Source of the DNA: Oceanospirillaceae bacterium
Lineage (GTDB): Bacteria > Pseudomonadota > Gammaproteobacteria > Pseudomonadales > Litoribrevibacteraceae
Assembly (NCBI GenBank): GCA_015665455.1
Contig: JADFAD010000001.1
Span: forward strand, 124,001-188,000
DNA: 64,000 nt
Reading direction: 5' to 3'
The notes beneath the pieces were generated by a model, which was given only the letters and a program-made list of their open reading frames with translations, made no database searches and had not been told where the DNA came from. Position 1 is the stretch's first letter. Each line of letters begins with the position of its first letter. This document shows, piece by piece, positions 54,018-63,557 of this stretch. Position numbers and translations under genes: made by a program.

Positions 54018-56159
54018 TCAGCTTAGAAAGGAGGACGCATCCTCTACATCATTTTGTTCTGGAAGCAAAACTTTCAGAGCGTACTTTTTCCAGACTTTTG
54101 ACTTGATAAATAACTCGAATAAGTCGGGATCAATATGGTTGCTCTCTTTCATATTTTTTAAGATTTTCAAAGCAAGACTGAGTGGCATTGGTGGCTTGTA
54201 GGGTCTATCTCTCGCCGTTAATGCTTCAAAGATGTCTGCAATGGCCATCATGCGAGCAGGAAGTGACATTTGATCTCTTGTCAGCCCTTTAGGAAATCCA
54301 GTCCCGTCCATCTTTTCATGATGTCCTCCTGCGTATTCAGGTACGCGTTTGAGTTTTTTAGGGAAAGGAAGTGATTCAAGCATATCAATGGTGACTTGCA
54401 TGTGGTTGTTAATCACTTTTCTTTCATCTAAGGAAAGTGTCCCTTTTTGAATGCATAGATTTTCAACTTCGTCTTCTGTCAGCAAAGATTGTATTTGTCC
54501 CTGAAGATCGACCCACTTAATTCTGGATAAGTCTCGTACTTTTTCTTGGTCTTCTTCTTTCATGAATTCGCCGCCTTTATTGGCAGCGGTGATGAACTTG
54601 GCAATACCTTGGATTTCATTAACAGAAAGTTCATTGTTCTCGTTAATTTCTGAAATATTACTGATGTTGTGCTTGAGAGCGGCAAGTCGAGCGAGTACGA
54701 GTTCTATGCCGTCTCTCATGGTATGGAGTTTCGTGGACTTCTCCAGTACTGTGTCGGGCGTCGCAAGTTTTCCACAGTCGTGCATCCATGCGGCAACTCG
54801 AACTTCGTACCACTCATCGTCGTCCAGATTAAAGTCTTTGAAGGTTTCGTCGTCGTCACATGCGGCTTGAGCAATCAACTCCATGAGCATCGGAACTCGT
54901 TGGCAATGCGCTGATGTGTGTGGTGACTTAGCATCAATGGCTTGTGCAATGCATTGGATGAAGGCATCCAATAGGTCCTTATGATCTTGAAGTAATATTT
55001 GATTGTTCAAGGCAATGGCCGCGTAGGTCGCTAAGCCTTTAACTAGGGGTTCTACACGTCGACTGAAAGGAATGGATGCTTTCGTTTCTGGGTGCTTTGC
55101 GTTTATTAATTGTAGAACGCCAATGACATCTTCATTGTGATTAAGCAGTGGTACAGCTAAGAACGAGCAGGACTTGTAGCCACTTGCTTCATCGAATGCT
55201 TTGGTGCCTTCGAAATCAAATGCTTTATTTTCGTAAGCGTTTTCAATATTAACTAATTGTTTGGTATTAGCGCAGAAGGTGGCAATGTTGGTTAGGTTGT
55301 CGTGTCCGTTTTCGTCTTTTAAAAGAATAGGAGGAAAGTTACTTTTCTCATGCGATCCTAATAGGTTTTTGTCTATTTTTAATGTTTTGTTTCGTATGAC
55401 AGAGAAACACAGCTTTGGCTCCGTTTCTTCATCTTGCATTAAATAAATAGTACCAGCATCGGCCATTGTTAGCGCTTGGGCTTCTTTTAATATTTTAGGC
55501 AGTAAAGTCTGTGTGGATGAAAAAGCAGACAGTTCAGAAAGTAGGGCTCTTTGGCTGTTAATTTGAAGCTGTTGATCTAATGCGACGGAAGCAAACCGGC
55601 CAAGTTCGGTGAGTATTTCTTCACAGCTTTTATCGAAGCTTATAATATTCTTGTTTTCGTCTTGGGCGTTGATCAGTTGTAGGACTCCTACGAGTTGATT
55701 CGCTTGGTTGGTTAGGGGGAGCGCAAGTACAGATTCTGTATGATATTGTGACTGTTTATCAATTTGTGTTGTTCCTGAGTGCTTGTTTTCATTATCGTAA
55801 ACATCGGAAATGTTAATTAACTCTCGATGATGGGCTGCTTGGGTAACTACCGTACTTAAGTTTGGCTCGCAACTGAATGAGTCATACAAAGGAATCGGTG
55901 AGAATTTGACTCTATTATTTGAGGTCCCTCCTTGGTGTATGTTTAATGATGTGTTTTTAACAATGATAAATTCTAACGATTTCGGTTGGTGGGGGTTAGT
56001 GATGTACAGTGTTCCCCCATCTGCACGAGTGAGTTGTTGAGCATACGTCAAAACCTTCTCATACAGCTGAGACACGTCTCGTTCAGCAAACAGTTCATGC
56101 GCTATATCCATAAGGTGTCGACTGGTTTCGAGATCTAAGACCCGCTTTACTTGATTCAT
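54018..56159 (-). CDS. GAF-GAF-HD-GYP phosphodiesterase
   Basis: Predicted c-di-GMP phosphodiesterase of about 713 residues. There are two GAF domains (about 15-195 and 205-390; the matching cores end GVLQLINAQDENK and GVLQLINAKHPET), then the HD-GYP domain. HD is seen in WMHDCGKLATPDTVLEKS (His460) and the extended motif in HHEKMDGTGFPKGL (from His613), with GYP represented by GTGFP. I prefer the second ATG (56157-56159) because GGGAG lies eight bases before it; the first ATG is only two bases from it. An insert of about 65 residues separates the HD pair from the HHE motif. Confidence 0.9.
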   Translation of the reverse strand: MNQVKRVLDLETSRHLMDIAHELFAERDVSQLYEKVLTYAQQLTRADGGTLYITNPHQPKSLEFIIVKNTSLNIHQGGTSNNRVKFSPIPLYDSFSCEPNLSTVVTQAAHHRELINISDVYDNENKHSGTTQIDKQSQYHTESVLALPLTNQANQLVGVLQLINAQDENKNIISFDKSCEEILTELGRFASVALDQQLQINSQRALLSELSAFSSTQTLLPKILKEAQALTMADAGTIYLMQDEETEPKLCFSVIRNKTLKIDKNLLGSHEKSNFPPILLKDENGHDNLTNIATFCANTKQLVNIENAYENKAFDFEGTKAFDEASGYKSCSFLAVPLLNHNEDVIGVLQLINAKHPETKASIPFSRRVEPLVKGLATYAAIALNNQILLQDHKDLLDAFIQCIAQAIDAKSPHTSAHCQRVPMLMELIAQAACDDDETFKDFNLDDDEWYEVRVAAWMHDCGKLATPDTVLEKSTKLHTMRDGIELVLARLAALKHNISNISEINENNELSVNEIQGIAKFITAANKGGEFMKEEDQEKVRDLSRIKWVDLQGQIQSLLTEDEVENLCIQKGTLSLDERKVINNHMQVTIDMLESLPFPKKLKRVPEYAGGHHEKMDGTGFPKGLTRDQMSLPARMMAIADIFEALTARDRPYKPPMPLSLALKILKNMKESNHIDPDLFELFIKSKVWKKYALKVLLPEQNDVEDASSFLS

Positions 56160-56408
56160 TGTCATTGCTCCCGTGCTTAAATCTCCGTCGTAAACCTTAG
56201 ATTCTTATTGTTGAACTTAGAAGTAGACCTGTAAGGTGTCAAACTATTCGCTTGATATGAATCAAGTGGCTCTATTGGGAAACTGTGGTAAAGTTGCCAG
56301 CCGTTTTTTCAGCGAACAAATGGCCACTGAAATTGGTTGTTTAAGTATGAATAAGGCTAGGTGATATTCCTGTCTTTTCGAAGAATGAAGCCAGAGATAA
56401 GAGAAATA

Positions 56409-57881
56409 ATGAATTCCACAATTGATACTTTTACAAAACCAACAGACTCAAATTCTCTTGATGTAGGGGATGACCAAGCGTTTTCTGAGGTTGTTTTAAA
56501 GGAAAGCGTGCCGTCAATCGTTAACAGCACTGGCAGTGACGCGCCTGATGGTTTTGGTTTCAATTGGCATCCAAGTAGGAATCGACTGTATGAAGAGTTG
56601 CATACGCGCCCATTTCCTGTGGTAAGTACCTCTGTGAGAGTGTCTCATTTTGCTGTACTGAATCAAGGTAATGGTAAGTCCCAAGCGCATTCTCACTTGA
56701 AAGAGCTTTGTGCTCGTTATGGTGTTAATCCTCCTGCGGAAGAGAGCACTTGTTATTATCAGAACTTTGGTGCGTTTGAAGTACGTTGGGAGGCTCATAC
56801 TGAGTTTTGTACTTATACTGTTATTCGACAAAATAAATCCTCGGAGCCGTTCAGTACGACCGCACTTTCCACATTACCCTCGGATTGGGTATCGGGCATA
56901 CCGGGACAGATCATTGCTGCAATCCACGTAGAGGTATTGAACGAGCAGGAAGTGATTCCGCCTTTAGATACATTGCATGATTTCTTTGAAGGGCATCGTT
57001 TAATTGGATGTGTCGTCGGTGAAAATCAAGCGCGAATGTGGACCGCATTCAGGCCCCACAGTGATGGTTTTGGTCGAATCTTAGTTCATAACCTGTCATT
57101 AAATGCCTGTCAAACAGGTCGTTTATTGCGCCGACTTCTTGAACTCGAAGCTTATCGTTCAATGGCGCTACTGGGATTACCGTTGGCTCAGAGTTTAAAC
57201 AGTGAGCTAACAGAGCTCGAACAAAAGTTGGTGAATTTGACCAACGAGATCTCGGACATTCAAGGCGTGGCGGATGAAAAAAGAATGCTGAGTCAGTTGT
57301 CCATACTTTCGGCCCGAATAGAACAGATGATTTCTTCTCATGGGTATCGGTTTTCAGCGACGAAGGCGTATTATGAATTAGTCATGACTCGACTTTCCGA
57401 GTTAAGAGAAACGGAGGTGGCAGGGTTATTGACCATGACTGAATTTCTTACTCGACGGGTAACGCCTGCTTACCGTACGTGTTTAGCAACTAGCGAGCGT
57501 ATGAACGCGTTGTCCAGTCGGGTTGATCGAGCCAGTGAGTTACTTCGAACCCGAATTGACATGGTGATTGAACAGCAGAATCAATATCTACTGAAATCCA
57601 TGGATCGACGAAGCAAGTTGCAATTGTACATGCAGCAAACGGTTGAGGGGTTGTCCGTTACCGCAATCAGTTATTATCTTCTATCTATGTTGGATTTGGT
57701 GTTAGGCTCAAGTCATATTATCAGTGTGGATTTAGATCATAAGCTGATTATTGGTTTGGCTGCTCCGTTTGTACTGGCCTTGGTATGGCTGTCTCAGAAG
57801 CGGCTTAAGCAGAAAATAAACTCGGTAAATCAAACAATGAAAGAAAAGCAAAGAATTACTGATGACCATAAGCTTGAATAA
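56409..57881 (+). CDS. DUF3422 family protein
   Basis: A 490-residue protein with the family opening HPSRNRLYEELHTRPFPVV, then LCARYGVNPP, then WEAHTEFCTYTVIR, a central coiled region, and two C-terminal hydrophobic helices (about 415-440 and 455-472), so it is membrane-attached by its tail. The function is unknown. Start choice is open: ATG at 56409, ATG at 56385 or GTG at 56361; I use 56409, which has AAGAG before it and lies closest to the conserved region. Confidence 0.85.
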   Translation: MNSTIDTFTKPTDSNSLDVGDDQAFSEVVLKESVPSIVNSTGSDAPDGFGFNWHPSRNRLYEELHTRPFPVVSTSVRVSHFAVLNQGNGKSQAHSHLKELCARYGVNPPAEESTCYYQNFGAFEVRWEAHTEFCTYTVIRQNKSSEPFSTTALSTLPSDWVSGIPGQIIAAIHVEVLNEQEVIPPLDTLHDFFEGHRLIGCVVGENQARMWTAFRPHSDGFGRILVHNLSLNACQTGRLLRRLLELEAYRSMALLGLPLAQSLNSELTELEQKLVNLTNEISDIQGVADEKRMLSQLSILSARIEQMISSHGYRFSATKAYYELVMTRLSELRETEVAGLLTMTEFLTRRVTPAYRTCLATSERMNALSSRVDRASELLRTRIDMVIEQQNQYLLKSMDRRSKLQLYMQQTVEGLSVTAISYYLLSMLDLVLGSSHIISVDLDHKLIIGLAAPFVLALVWLSQKRLKQKINSVNQTMKEKQRITDDHKLE

Positions 57882-57934
57882 ACGTTTAACGATCGGTCGC
57901 GGTTGTTTGTTTTTGTATGCGATTTAACGCGAAT

Positions 57935-57961
57935 AAAGGTCACCATTAGGTGACCTTTTTT
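57935..57961. terminator. Bidirectional hairpin terminator
   Basis: AAAGGTCACC at 57935-57944 pairs with GGTGACCTTT, followed by a T run. It lies between DUF3422 (plus) and DUF1499 (minus) genes. Confidence 0.87.
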
Positions 57962-57967
57962 GATCTA

Positions 57968-58492
57968 TTATTTGTTTTGGTTGGGTGAACTCTCTAAGTT
58001 TAGGAGCCTTGTAAATTCTTCCATTCGAGCTCGGTTCACACCAAAGTCAGAATAGCCAACTCGACTTGATGACCTTAATAAAATTTCAGCTTTATCATCA
58101 TTTATCATTACTTCTACATCGTCCACAAATCGAAACCATTTAGATACAGCTTCGGCTCGCACGTACTTGCTATCGTTATAGGTGACTTCAAGCCCCATTT
58201 TATTGGTCATAACGTCTATAATTTCATCGATGGTTTGTCGCTTGGGATCGATTTGATTCACGTTGAGAGGCACTGGCTTGATGAAAAAATCGTTCCGCTC
58301 ATCGGTAGATGAAACGCAATTGGGCGATGAGCTGCATGGAGCGAGATTCTCTGGAGGCGAGAAACCATGGGCGATTGGTGTTGTGCTGCATCCAGAAATA
58401 GCCCCCGTGATTAGCGAAACACTTAAAAATAGTGCTGGCGTAATTGAAAAGGTTTTTAGATAATCTGACTCTTTGGTCAATAATTTGATCAT
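57968..58492 (-). CDS. DUF1499 lipoprotein
   Basis: A 174-residue protein. A long signal ends in the lipobox ISGC, so it is probably lipidated. The family pattern is present: LAPCSSSPNCVSSTDER, then FRFVDDVEVMINDD and LRSSSRVGYSDFGVNRARME. DUF1499 proteins have no established biochemical activity. It is divergent from the purine permease gene. Confidence 0.83.
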   Translation of the reverse strand: MIKLLTKESDYLKTFSITPALFLSVSLITGAISGCSTTPIAHGFSPPENLAPCSSSPNCVSSTDERNDFFIKPVPLNVNQIDPKRQTIDEIIDVMTNKMGLEVTYNDSKYVRAEAVSKWFRFVDDVEVMINDDKAEILLRSSSRVGYSDFGVNRARMEEFTRLLNLESSPNQNK

Positions 58493-58536
58493 AAAAATAA
58501 ACTCAAATAAAAATACATCGACAGAAGAAAGTGCTT

Positions 58537-59829
58537 ATGTTGGAAAGACTCTTTAAACTATCTGAACACAACACTAATGTGAAGACTGAGCTGGTGGCTG
58601 GTCTCACTACATTCCTTACAATGGCTTATATTTTGTTTGTTAATCCGGATATCTTATCCACAACAGGCATGGATAAAGGCTCGTTATTTACAGCGACTGC
58701 AGTTGCCGCTGCCATTGGTTGTTTGATTATGGGGTTCGTTGCTAACTTCCCTGTAGCTTTGGCGCCAGCCATGGGTTTGAATGCCTTTTTTGCTTTCACC
58801 GTCTGCGGTTCCATGGGGTATACCTGGCAAGAAGCCATGGGCGCTGTGTTCGTTGCGGGCATCATCTTTTTCATTCTGAGTGCTTTTAAGGTACGAGAGT
58901 GGATAATGAACAGCATTCCAATGAATCTTCGTTTTGGTATTGCGGCGGGTATTGGGTTATTTCTTTCTATTATCGCATTGAAGAATGCGGGCATCGTTGT
59001 TGACCATCCTGCGACGTTCGTTACGTTAGGGGACTTTACTCAGATAGGCCCACTATTAGCAGCAGTGGGATTGTTTTTAATCATTGCGCTTGAATATAGA
59101 AAAGTGCCTGGTGATGTTCTGATCAGTGTTTTGATCGTAACGGCAATTTCGGTTGTGATTACGGGCCAAGAAGTGGGTTCTTTAGTTTCTTTTCCTCCTA
59201 GTGTAGCGCCTACATTCTGGCAAATGGATTTCAGCAAGGTCATGGAAGGCGCCATGATTTCTGTGGTATTTGCTTTTGTATTTGTCGACCTGTTTGATAC
59301 ATCTGGAACGTTATTGGCTGTTGCTCAGAAAGCAGAGTTGATTGATGAAGATGGTAAAATTGAGAACCTTGGTAAAGCGATGGTTGCTGATTCAACTGCA
59401 AGTGTTGCAGGCGCTGTACTTGGTGCGTCAACGGTAACCAGTTATGTTGAAAGTGCTTCGGGTATCGCTCAAGGCGGTCGTACTGGATTAACGGCTGTTG
59501 TTGTCGGTGTTTTATTCCTACTTGCTTTATTCTTTGCTCCTATTGCAGGGCTAGTGCCTTCTTACGCAACAGCGCCCGCTTTGTTGTATGTGGCTGTGTT
59601 GATGATGTCTGAACTTCGTCATGTTGAGTGGGATGATTTAACAGAATCAGCACCTGTGTTTGTTGCTGCTTTAGGCATGCCTTTGACGTTCTCAATTGCA
59701 GACGGTATTGGTCTTGCGTTTATTACTTACGCAGTAGGTAAAGCAGTTACGGGTCGCTTTAAAGATGTTAGCCCTGCGGTTTGGTTAGTTGCGTTTGTGT
59801 TTGCTCTTAAGCTTGCTCATGTTTTCTAA
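58537..59829 (+). CDS. NCS2-family purine permease (AzgA/PbuG type)
   Basis: A 430-residue inner-membrane transporter with about 12-14 helices. It opens MLERLFKLSEHNTNVKTELV and has the family stretches LTTFLTMAYILFVNPDILS, then APAMGLNAFFAFTVCG and VDLFDTSGTLLAVAQKA, typical of adenine/guanine/hypoxanthine proton symporters. Substrate within purines cannot be fixed. I use the ATG at 58537, which matches the usual N-terminus; a GTG two codons earlier is the alternative. Confidence 0.93.
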   Translation: MLERLFKLSEHNTNVKTELVAGLTTFLTMAYILFVNPDILSTTGMDKGSLFTATAVAAAIGCLIMGFVANFPVALAPAMGLNAFFAFTVCGSMGYTWQEAMGAVFVAGIIFFILSAFKVREWIMNSIPMNLRFGIAAGIGLFLSIIALKNAGIVVDHPATFVTLGDFTQIGPLLAAVGLFLIIALEYRKVPGDVLISVLIVTAISVVITGQEVGSLVSFPPSVAPTFWQMDFSKVMEGAMISVVFAFVFVDLFDTSGTLLAVAQKAELIDEDGKIENLGKAMVADSTASVAGAVLGASTVTSYVESASGIAQGGRTGLTAVVVGVLFLLALFFAPIAGLVPSYATAPALLYVAVLMMSELRHVEWDDLTESAPVFVAALGMPLTFSIADGIGLAFITYAVGKAVTGRFKDVSPAVWLVAFVFALKLAHVF

Positions 59830-59853
59830 TGGGTAGTTTTACTCATTAGAACG

Positions 59854-59881
59854 AAAAAACCGCACGTTTGTGCGGTTTTTT
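59854..59881. terminator. Bidirectional hairpin terminator
   Basis: AAAAAACCGCAC at 59854-59865 pairs with GTGCGGTTTTTT at 59870-59881. It lies between the permease gene and the convergent PAS-GGDEF gene. Confidence 0.9.
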
Positions 59882-59897
59882 GTATTTTGGACAATAA

Positions 59898-60812
59898 CTA
59901 ATGGGTGATTATGACGGACCCATTGCCTTTGGTTTTAGCCTCAAGAAGTGCTTCTTCTGTATTGTGATACATTTGATCAAAGGGGAGTTGAGATCTGCCT
60001 AATACATGGGCACCAATGGTTATTGATGTTTTAAATACTCTTCCTTCGAATTCTAGATCCAGTTCTTTAAAGAGATTTTGCGTTCGCTGAGCTATGCTTT
60101 CTGTTTGCTCTTGATTGGCGCCTGACAGCAATATTGAGAATTCATCGCCGTCTAGACGTCCAATCAGATCATAATCCCTGTACAGCTCTTTGAGTTCATG
60201 TGCGACTTGAACCAAACAATGATCGCCAGCATGGTGGCCGTATTTATCATTGATGTCTTTGAGTTTACATAAATCCACTAAGAGAAGCGCAGTTGGCTCG
60301 TTGGCTCGGTATCCGCGACTGATTTCGTTTTTTGCTCGATCAACAAAGGTTCGGTGATTTAATAACCCTGTCATTAAATCGTGGCTGCTGGCTTCGTTTA
60401 AAAGGGACTTGGAATGAGCCAGTTCTTCTTGTGCTTCTCTGTTGACAGTTTGGTCATAAAAGAACACACAAAGGTGGTCGTCTTCTAAAAGCTGCTCAAC
60501 AATTAAGAACCACCGGCCATCAAGGCTATCCACCTCAAAAGAGCGGTAGACTTCAGTACGTCTTAGTAGCATTGCGTCGGTTAACCATTGATCAATATCA
60601 TGGGATTGAATGGATAAACCGGTTTGAGTCTCATAGGCATGACGGATAAGGCCTTGATATTCTTTACCGTTAATTTCATGGCTGTGATAGCCAAAAAGCT
60701 CCGATGCCATTTGATTGCAATACACCACGACATCGTCCTTATTGAGAATCATGATCCCGTTTTCAGTGAGATCAAGCGCCGCAGATAATAACTTGTTTAT
60801 ATTTGAGTCCAT
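59898..60812 (-). CDS. PAS-GGDEF protein with variant DGDEF motif
   Basis: A 304-residue soluble protein. The PAS domain (about 5-125) begins LDLTENGIMILNKDDVVVYC; the GGDEF domain (about 145-302) has DLMTGLLNHRTF and LLVDLCKLKDINDKYGHHAG. The active motif reads RLDGDEFSILL, so the first Gly of GGDEF is Asp. Some enzymes tolerate this, but activity is uncertain. An RxxD inhibitory-site motif (RDYD) is intact. No membrane segment, so the PAS domain should sense something in the cytoplasm. Confidence 0.9.
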   Translation of the reverse strand: MDSNINKLLSAALDLTENGIMILNKDDVVVYCNQMASELFGYHSHEINGKEYQGLIRHAYETQTGLSIQSHDIDQWLTDAMLLRRTEVYRSFEVDSLDGRWFLIVEQLLEDDHLCVFFYDQTVNREAQEELAHSKSLLNEASSHDLMTGLLNHRTFVDRAKNEISRGYRANEPTALLLVDLCKLKDINDKYGHHAGDHCLVQVAHELKELYRDYDLIGRLDGDEFSILLSGANQEQTESIAQRTQNLFKELDLEFEGRVFKTSITIGAHVLGRSQLPFDQMYHNTEEALLEAKTKGNGSVIITH

Positions 60813-60897
60813 AGATAGCCAACTGACAAAACACGTTTAGTGTATAAAGTATTAGTTCTATTTCCTGCTTTTTGCAACTTAGTGACTGATTTAATTG

Positions 60898-61785
60898 CTA
60901 AATCTGACAAAGATGTGCAAGTCGATATTGGAAACTGTCTTCCAACCAGTACATGTGCCCTTGGCCAGGCAGTAGCTGGTAATCAACGTTAGGTAGGCAA
61001 TCTGCTAGGTGTTGTCCAATGCGTTCAGGCACGAAAGTATCGCAATCGCCCTGAAATACGGTAACGGGACATTCGATACTCTTTAAGAAAAAAGGCCATT
61101 CTCCGAACTGACTCAGTAAATCCACAAAAAGGCCTGAAGCAGACTGGGAAAAACTTTGACGTTGTGCCTCCAATAATATTTCACTGAATAGGGGGTTTGC
61201 TTCAATGATTTCTACGTCTTGGGTATGGCATTGGTTCACGAGAATTTTGAAATATACGGAGGGAAAATACTTGGCAAGATAGCCAGTTACGTTACATGCA
61301 AATAACCCCACAATTGGAAAATGCGTTGTCAGTTGTTTTAATAAGGACGCATGGCCAACGAAATGAGCAGGGGCTTGATCAAGTTCTGCAAAATGGCTGT
61401 AGCTACTTAAAAGAATGACTTGAGATATTAATGTATCACTGTGCTTGGCTTGCCATAGGGACGGAACCCCGCCAGACGACCAACCGATGACAGTCACGTG
61501 ATGGCATTCCAGCAGATTGAGTAAACAAAATGCATCTTCGGTAATTTGCTGCAGTGAGTGATTACTTAGCTTAGAGGATCGACCAATACCGGGGCGGTTA
61601 GGACATATAACTCTTAGGCCATTATCTTTAAAAACGTCATGCAATAGGTTTGCTTCAAAGGCTGAACCAGGCATGCCGTGGTTGTAAAGTACTGGTGTTC
61701 CGTTTAAATCTCCGTATTCCACATACTCTAAAACTCTTCCGTCTGGCAGTTTAATGAGGTTTGAAAGACACTCTTTTTCTTCCAT
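60898..61785 (-). CDS. Alpha/beta hydrolase
   Basis: A 295-residue soluble hydrolase. The oxyanion-side segment is LYNHGMPGSAFEANL and the nucleophile elbow is IGWSSGGVPSL (Ser in G-x-S-x-G). The acid and histidine are likely in FQGDCDTFVPE and LLPGQGHMYWLED. The extra cap region in the middle (about residues 125-215) is typical of the epoxide-hydrolase/haloalkane-dehalogenase fold class, but the substrate cannot be read. Monocistronic, transcribed away from bolA. Confidence 0.85.
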   Translation of the reverse strand: MEEKECLSNLIKLPDGRVLEYVEYGDLNGTPVLYNHGMPGSAFEANLLHDVFKDNGLRVICPNRPGIGRSSKLSNHSLQQITEDAFCLLNLLECHHVTVIGWSSGGVPSLWQAKHSDTLISQVILLSSYSHFAELDQAPAHFVGHASLLKQLTTHFPIVGLFACNVTGYLAKYFPSVYFKILVNQCHTQDVEIIEANPLFSEILLEAQRQSFSQSASGLFVDLLSQFGEWPFFLKSIECPVTVFQGDCDTFVPERIGQHLADCLPNVDYQLLPGQGHMYWLEDSFQYRLAHLCQI

Positions 61786-61929
61786 TTTGTTTAAACGCTT
61801 CCTTAGCCTTCAATGGCTTTGTTGCTTAACCTGACCAATGTTTGTACCAACTTTTCTGCTTTTTGGTACAATGCCGCCTGAATTAACAATGACACCTTTA
61901 ACGGCTGAGTGATAAGCAGGCTGACCTAT

Positions 61930-62235
61930 ATGAAAATTCAAGCACAAATTGAGCAAATGATTAGCTCAAATTTTGAACCTCAGTATTTCGAAGTTCTGAA
62001 CGAAAGCTATATGCACAACGTTCCGGAAGGTTCTGAATCGCATTTTAAGATGGTTTTAGTCTCGGATAAGTTTGAAGGCAAACGTTCCGTTGCGCGTCAT
62101 CAAATGGTTTACGCCGCGTTGAGTGACATTATGGATTCATTCCATGCACTTGCGTTGCATACCTATACCCCAGTTGAGTATCAAGAGATTCAAGGTGCAC
62201 CTGAATCGCCTCAATGCATGGGCGGCGGCAAGTAA
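61930..62235 (+). CDS. bolA: BolA family protein
   Basis: A 101-residue protein with a BolA-type fold. The recognisable stretch is [20 protein letters not shown], then [17 protein letters not shown] and [11 protein letters not shown]. BolA proteins, with monothiol glutaredoxins, take part in iron-sulfur trafficking and affect growth-phase gene expression. I start at the ATG at 61930 preceded by AGG nine bases upstream; a GTG seven codons earlier is weaker. It is followed 32 bases later by trhO. Confidence 0.9.
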   Translation: MKIQAQIEQMISSNFEPQYFEVLNESYMHNVPEGSESHFKMVLVSDKFEGKRSVARHQMVYAALSDIMDSFHALALHTYTPVEYQEIQGAPESPQCMGGGK

Positions 62236-62267
62236 GACTGATAATTTTCTTAAAGGCTAAGTTTAGA

Positions 62268-63296
62268 ATGACAAATACAAGTAACAGTGAAATAAAAAAT
62301 GAAGGCTCAAATCTTCAGGGCAACATTGTTGTCGCAGCAATGTACCTCTTTGTAACGTTGGATGACTATCAGGAAATAAGAGAGCCCTTAAAAGCATTCT
62401 GTGATGCCCATGAAATTAAAGGGACGTTATTGCTCGCTCAGGAAGGGATTAACGGTACCGTTGCTGGAAGCAGAGAAGCAATTGATGCTTTATTAGCGTA
62501 CATGAAGAAAGATGACCGCTTTGAAAACTTAGGGCATAAAGAGTCTTTTGATGAAACACAGCCTTTTGTTCGAATGAAGGTGAAGCTAAAGAAAGAAATT
62601 GTCACCATGGGGATTGATGGTGTAGACCCTAACCAAGAAGTGGGTACTTACATCAAGCCTAAAGATTGGAATGCCATTATTTCTGATCCTGATGTCATTC
62701 TTCTTGATACTCGTAATGATTACGAAGTAGAAGTCGGAACATTTGAATACGCTGTAGACCCTAATACGAAAATTTTCCGAGAGTTTCCTGAGTATGTTCG
62801 GGAAAATGTAGATAAGAACAAGCACAAGAAAGTCGCTATGTTTTGTACTGGCGGGATTCGCTGTGAAAAAGCGTCGTCGTTCATGAAAAATGAAGGTTTT
62901 GAAGAGGTTTATCATCTTGAGGGCGGAATTCTAAAGTATCTAGAAGAAGTTCCTAAAGAAGAAAGCTTATGGAAGGGTGAATGCTTTGTATTTGATAACC
63001 GAGTAACGGTTGATCATGACTTGAACAAAGGATCATACGATTTGTGTCATGCGTGTCGTTTGCCCATTACAGAAGAAGATAAGAACTCAGAACACTACGA
63101 AGAAGGGATTTCTTGTCATCATTGTTTTGATTCATTGGACGAAGAAACACGCAAACGTGCCCGTGAGCGCCAGAAGCAAATGGCTTTAGCTGAAGCAAGA
63201 GGCGAAGCTCATATCGGTATGTCAATTGATGCCCGAAAAGCTGAGAAGTTGGCTAAGAAAGAAGAGCAGCGTGCTCGCTCTCAAAAGGTTTCATAA
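62268..63296 (+). CDS. trhO: tRNA uridine(34) hydroxylase, rhodanese-type (TrhO/YceA)
   Basis: Enzyme that converts U34 to 5-hydroxyuridine in certain tRNAs. The 342-residue protein has an N-terminal domain with [19 protein letters not shown] and a rhodanese domain with the catalytic Cys in [16 protein letters not shown], then the stretch [16 protein letters not shown] zinc-binding-like C-terminal segment follows (CHACRLPI, then CHHCFDSL). I start at the ATG at 62268, because the usual N-terminus begins near here; the frame continues 18 codons upstream into bolA. Confidence 0.93.
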   Translation: MTNTSNSEIKNEGSNLQGNIVVAAMYLFVTLDDYQEIREPLKAFCDAHEIKGTLLLAQEGINGTVAGSREAIDALLAYMKKDDRFENLGHKESFDETQPFVRMKVKLKKEIVTMGIDGVDPNQEVGTYIKPKDWNAIISDPDVILLDTRNDYEVEVGTFEYAVDPNTKIFREFPEYVRENVDKNKHKKVAMFCTGGIRCEKASSFMKNEGFEEVYHLEGGILKYLEEVPKEESLWKGECFVFDNRVTVDHDLNKGSYDLCHACRLPITEEDKNSEHYEEGISCHHCFDSLDEETRKRARERQKQMALAEARGEAHIGMSIDARKAEKLAKKEEQRARSQKVS

Positions 63297-63313
63297 AAAG
63301 TTCCCTAAATTCT

Positions 63314-63505
63314 GTTCTAGTAGTGAGACGCTTGTGTGGCGCACCTAGAACTAAAAAGGGCTTAGTATAGGAACAGTAGAAACATGATGTGTGTTTCGAA
63401 GTCTTTGCTAAATGTAGTTTTTGCAAAGCAGTATTAATCTTTGTGATTAATACACCCTCCTATGATGTGCCCTTTTGCCCTGCTTATGAGTAGGGCTTTT
63501 TTATG
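63314..63505 (+). ncRNA. Candidate structured RNA: four hairpins followed by a terminator
   Basis: In the 261-base gap between trhO and rsmE there are successive inverted repeats: GTTCTAG/CTAGAAC (63314-63351, with inner GTG/CAC and CGC/GCG), GAAACA/TGTTTC (63379-63397), CTTTGC/GCAAAG (63403-63428) and GTATTAATC/GATTAATAC (63431-63453). The terminator GCCCT/AGGGC plus T run (63477-63502) closes the set. No open reading frame covers this. It could be a small RNA or simply the trhO 3' untranslated region. Confidence 0.4.
63477..63502 (+). terminator. Hairpin terminator before rsmE
   Basis: GCCCT at 63477-63481 pairs with AGGGC at 63492-63496, followed by six T residues. Confidence 0.72.
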
Positions 63506-63557
63506 TCTGTTAATTTTTTATTGGATTATGTATTTCATTTTGAAAAGGACTGGTTGA

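Noticed and set aside
58626-58994. Minus-strand open reading frame inside the purine permease gene
   Set aside because: Antisense of a strongly conserved transporter with no independent start signal; the hydrophilic product looks like complement of membrane-helix codons.
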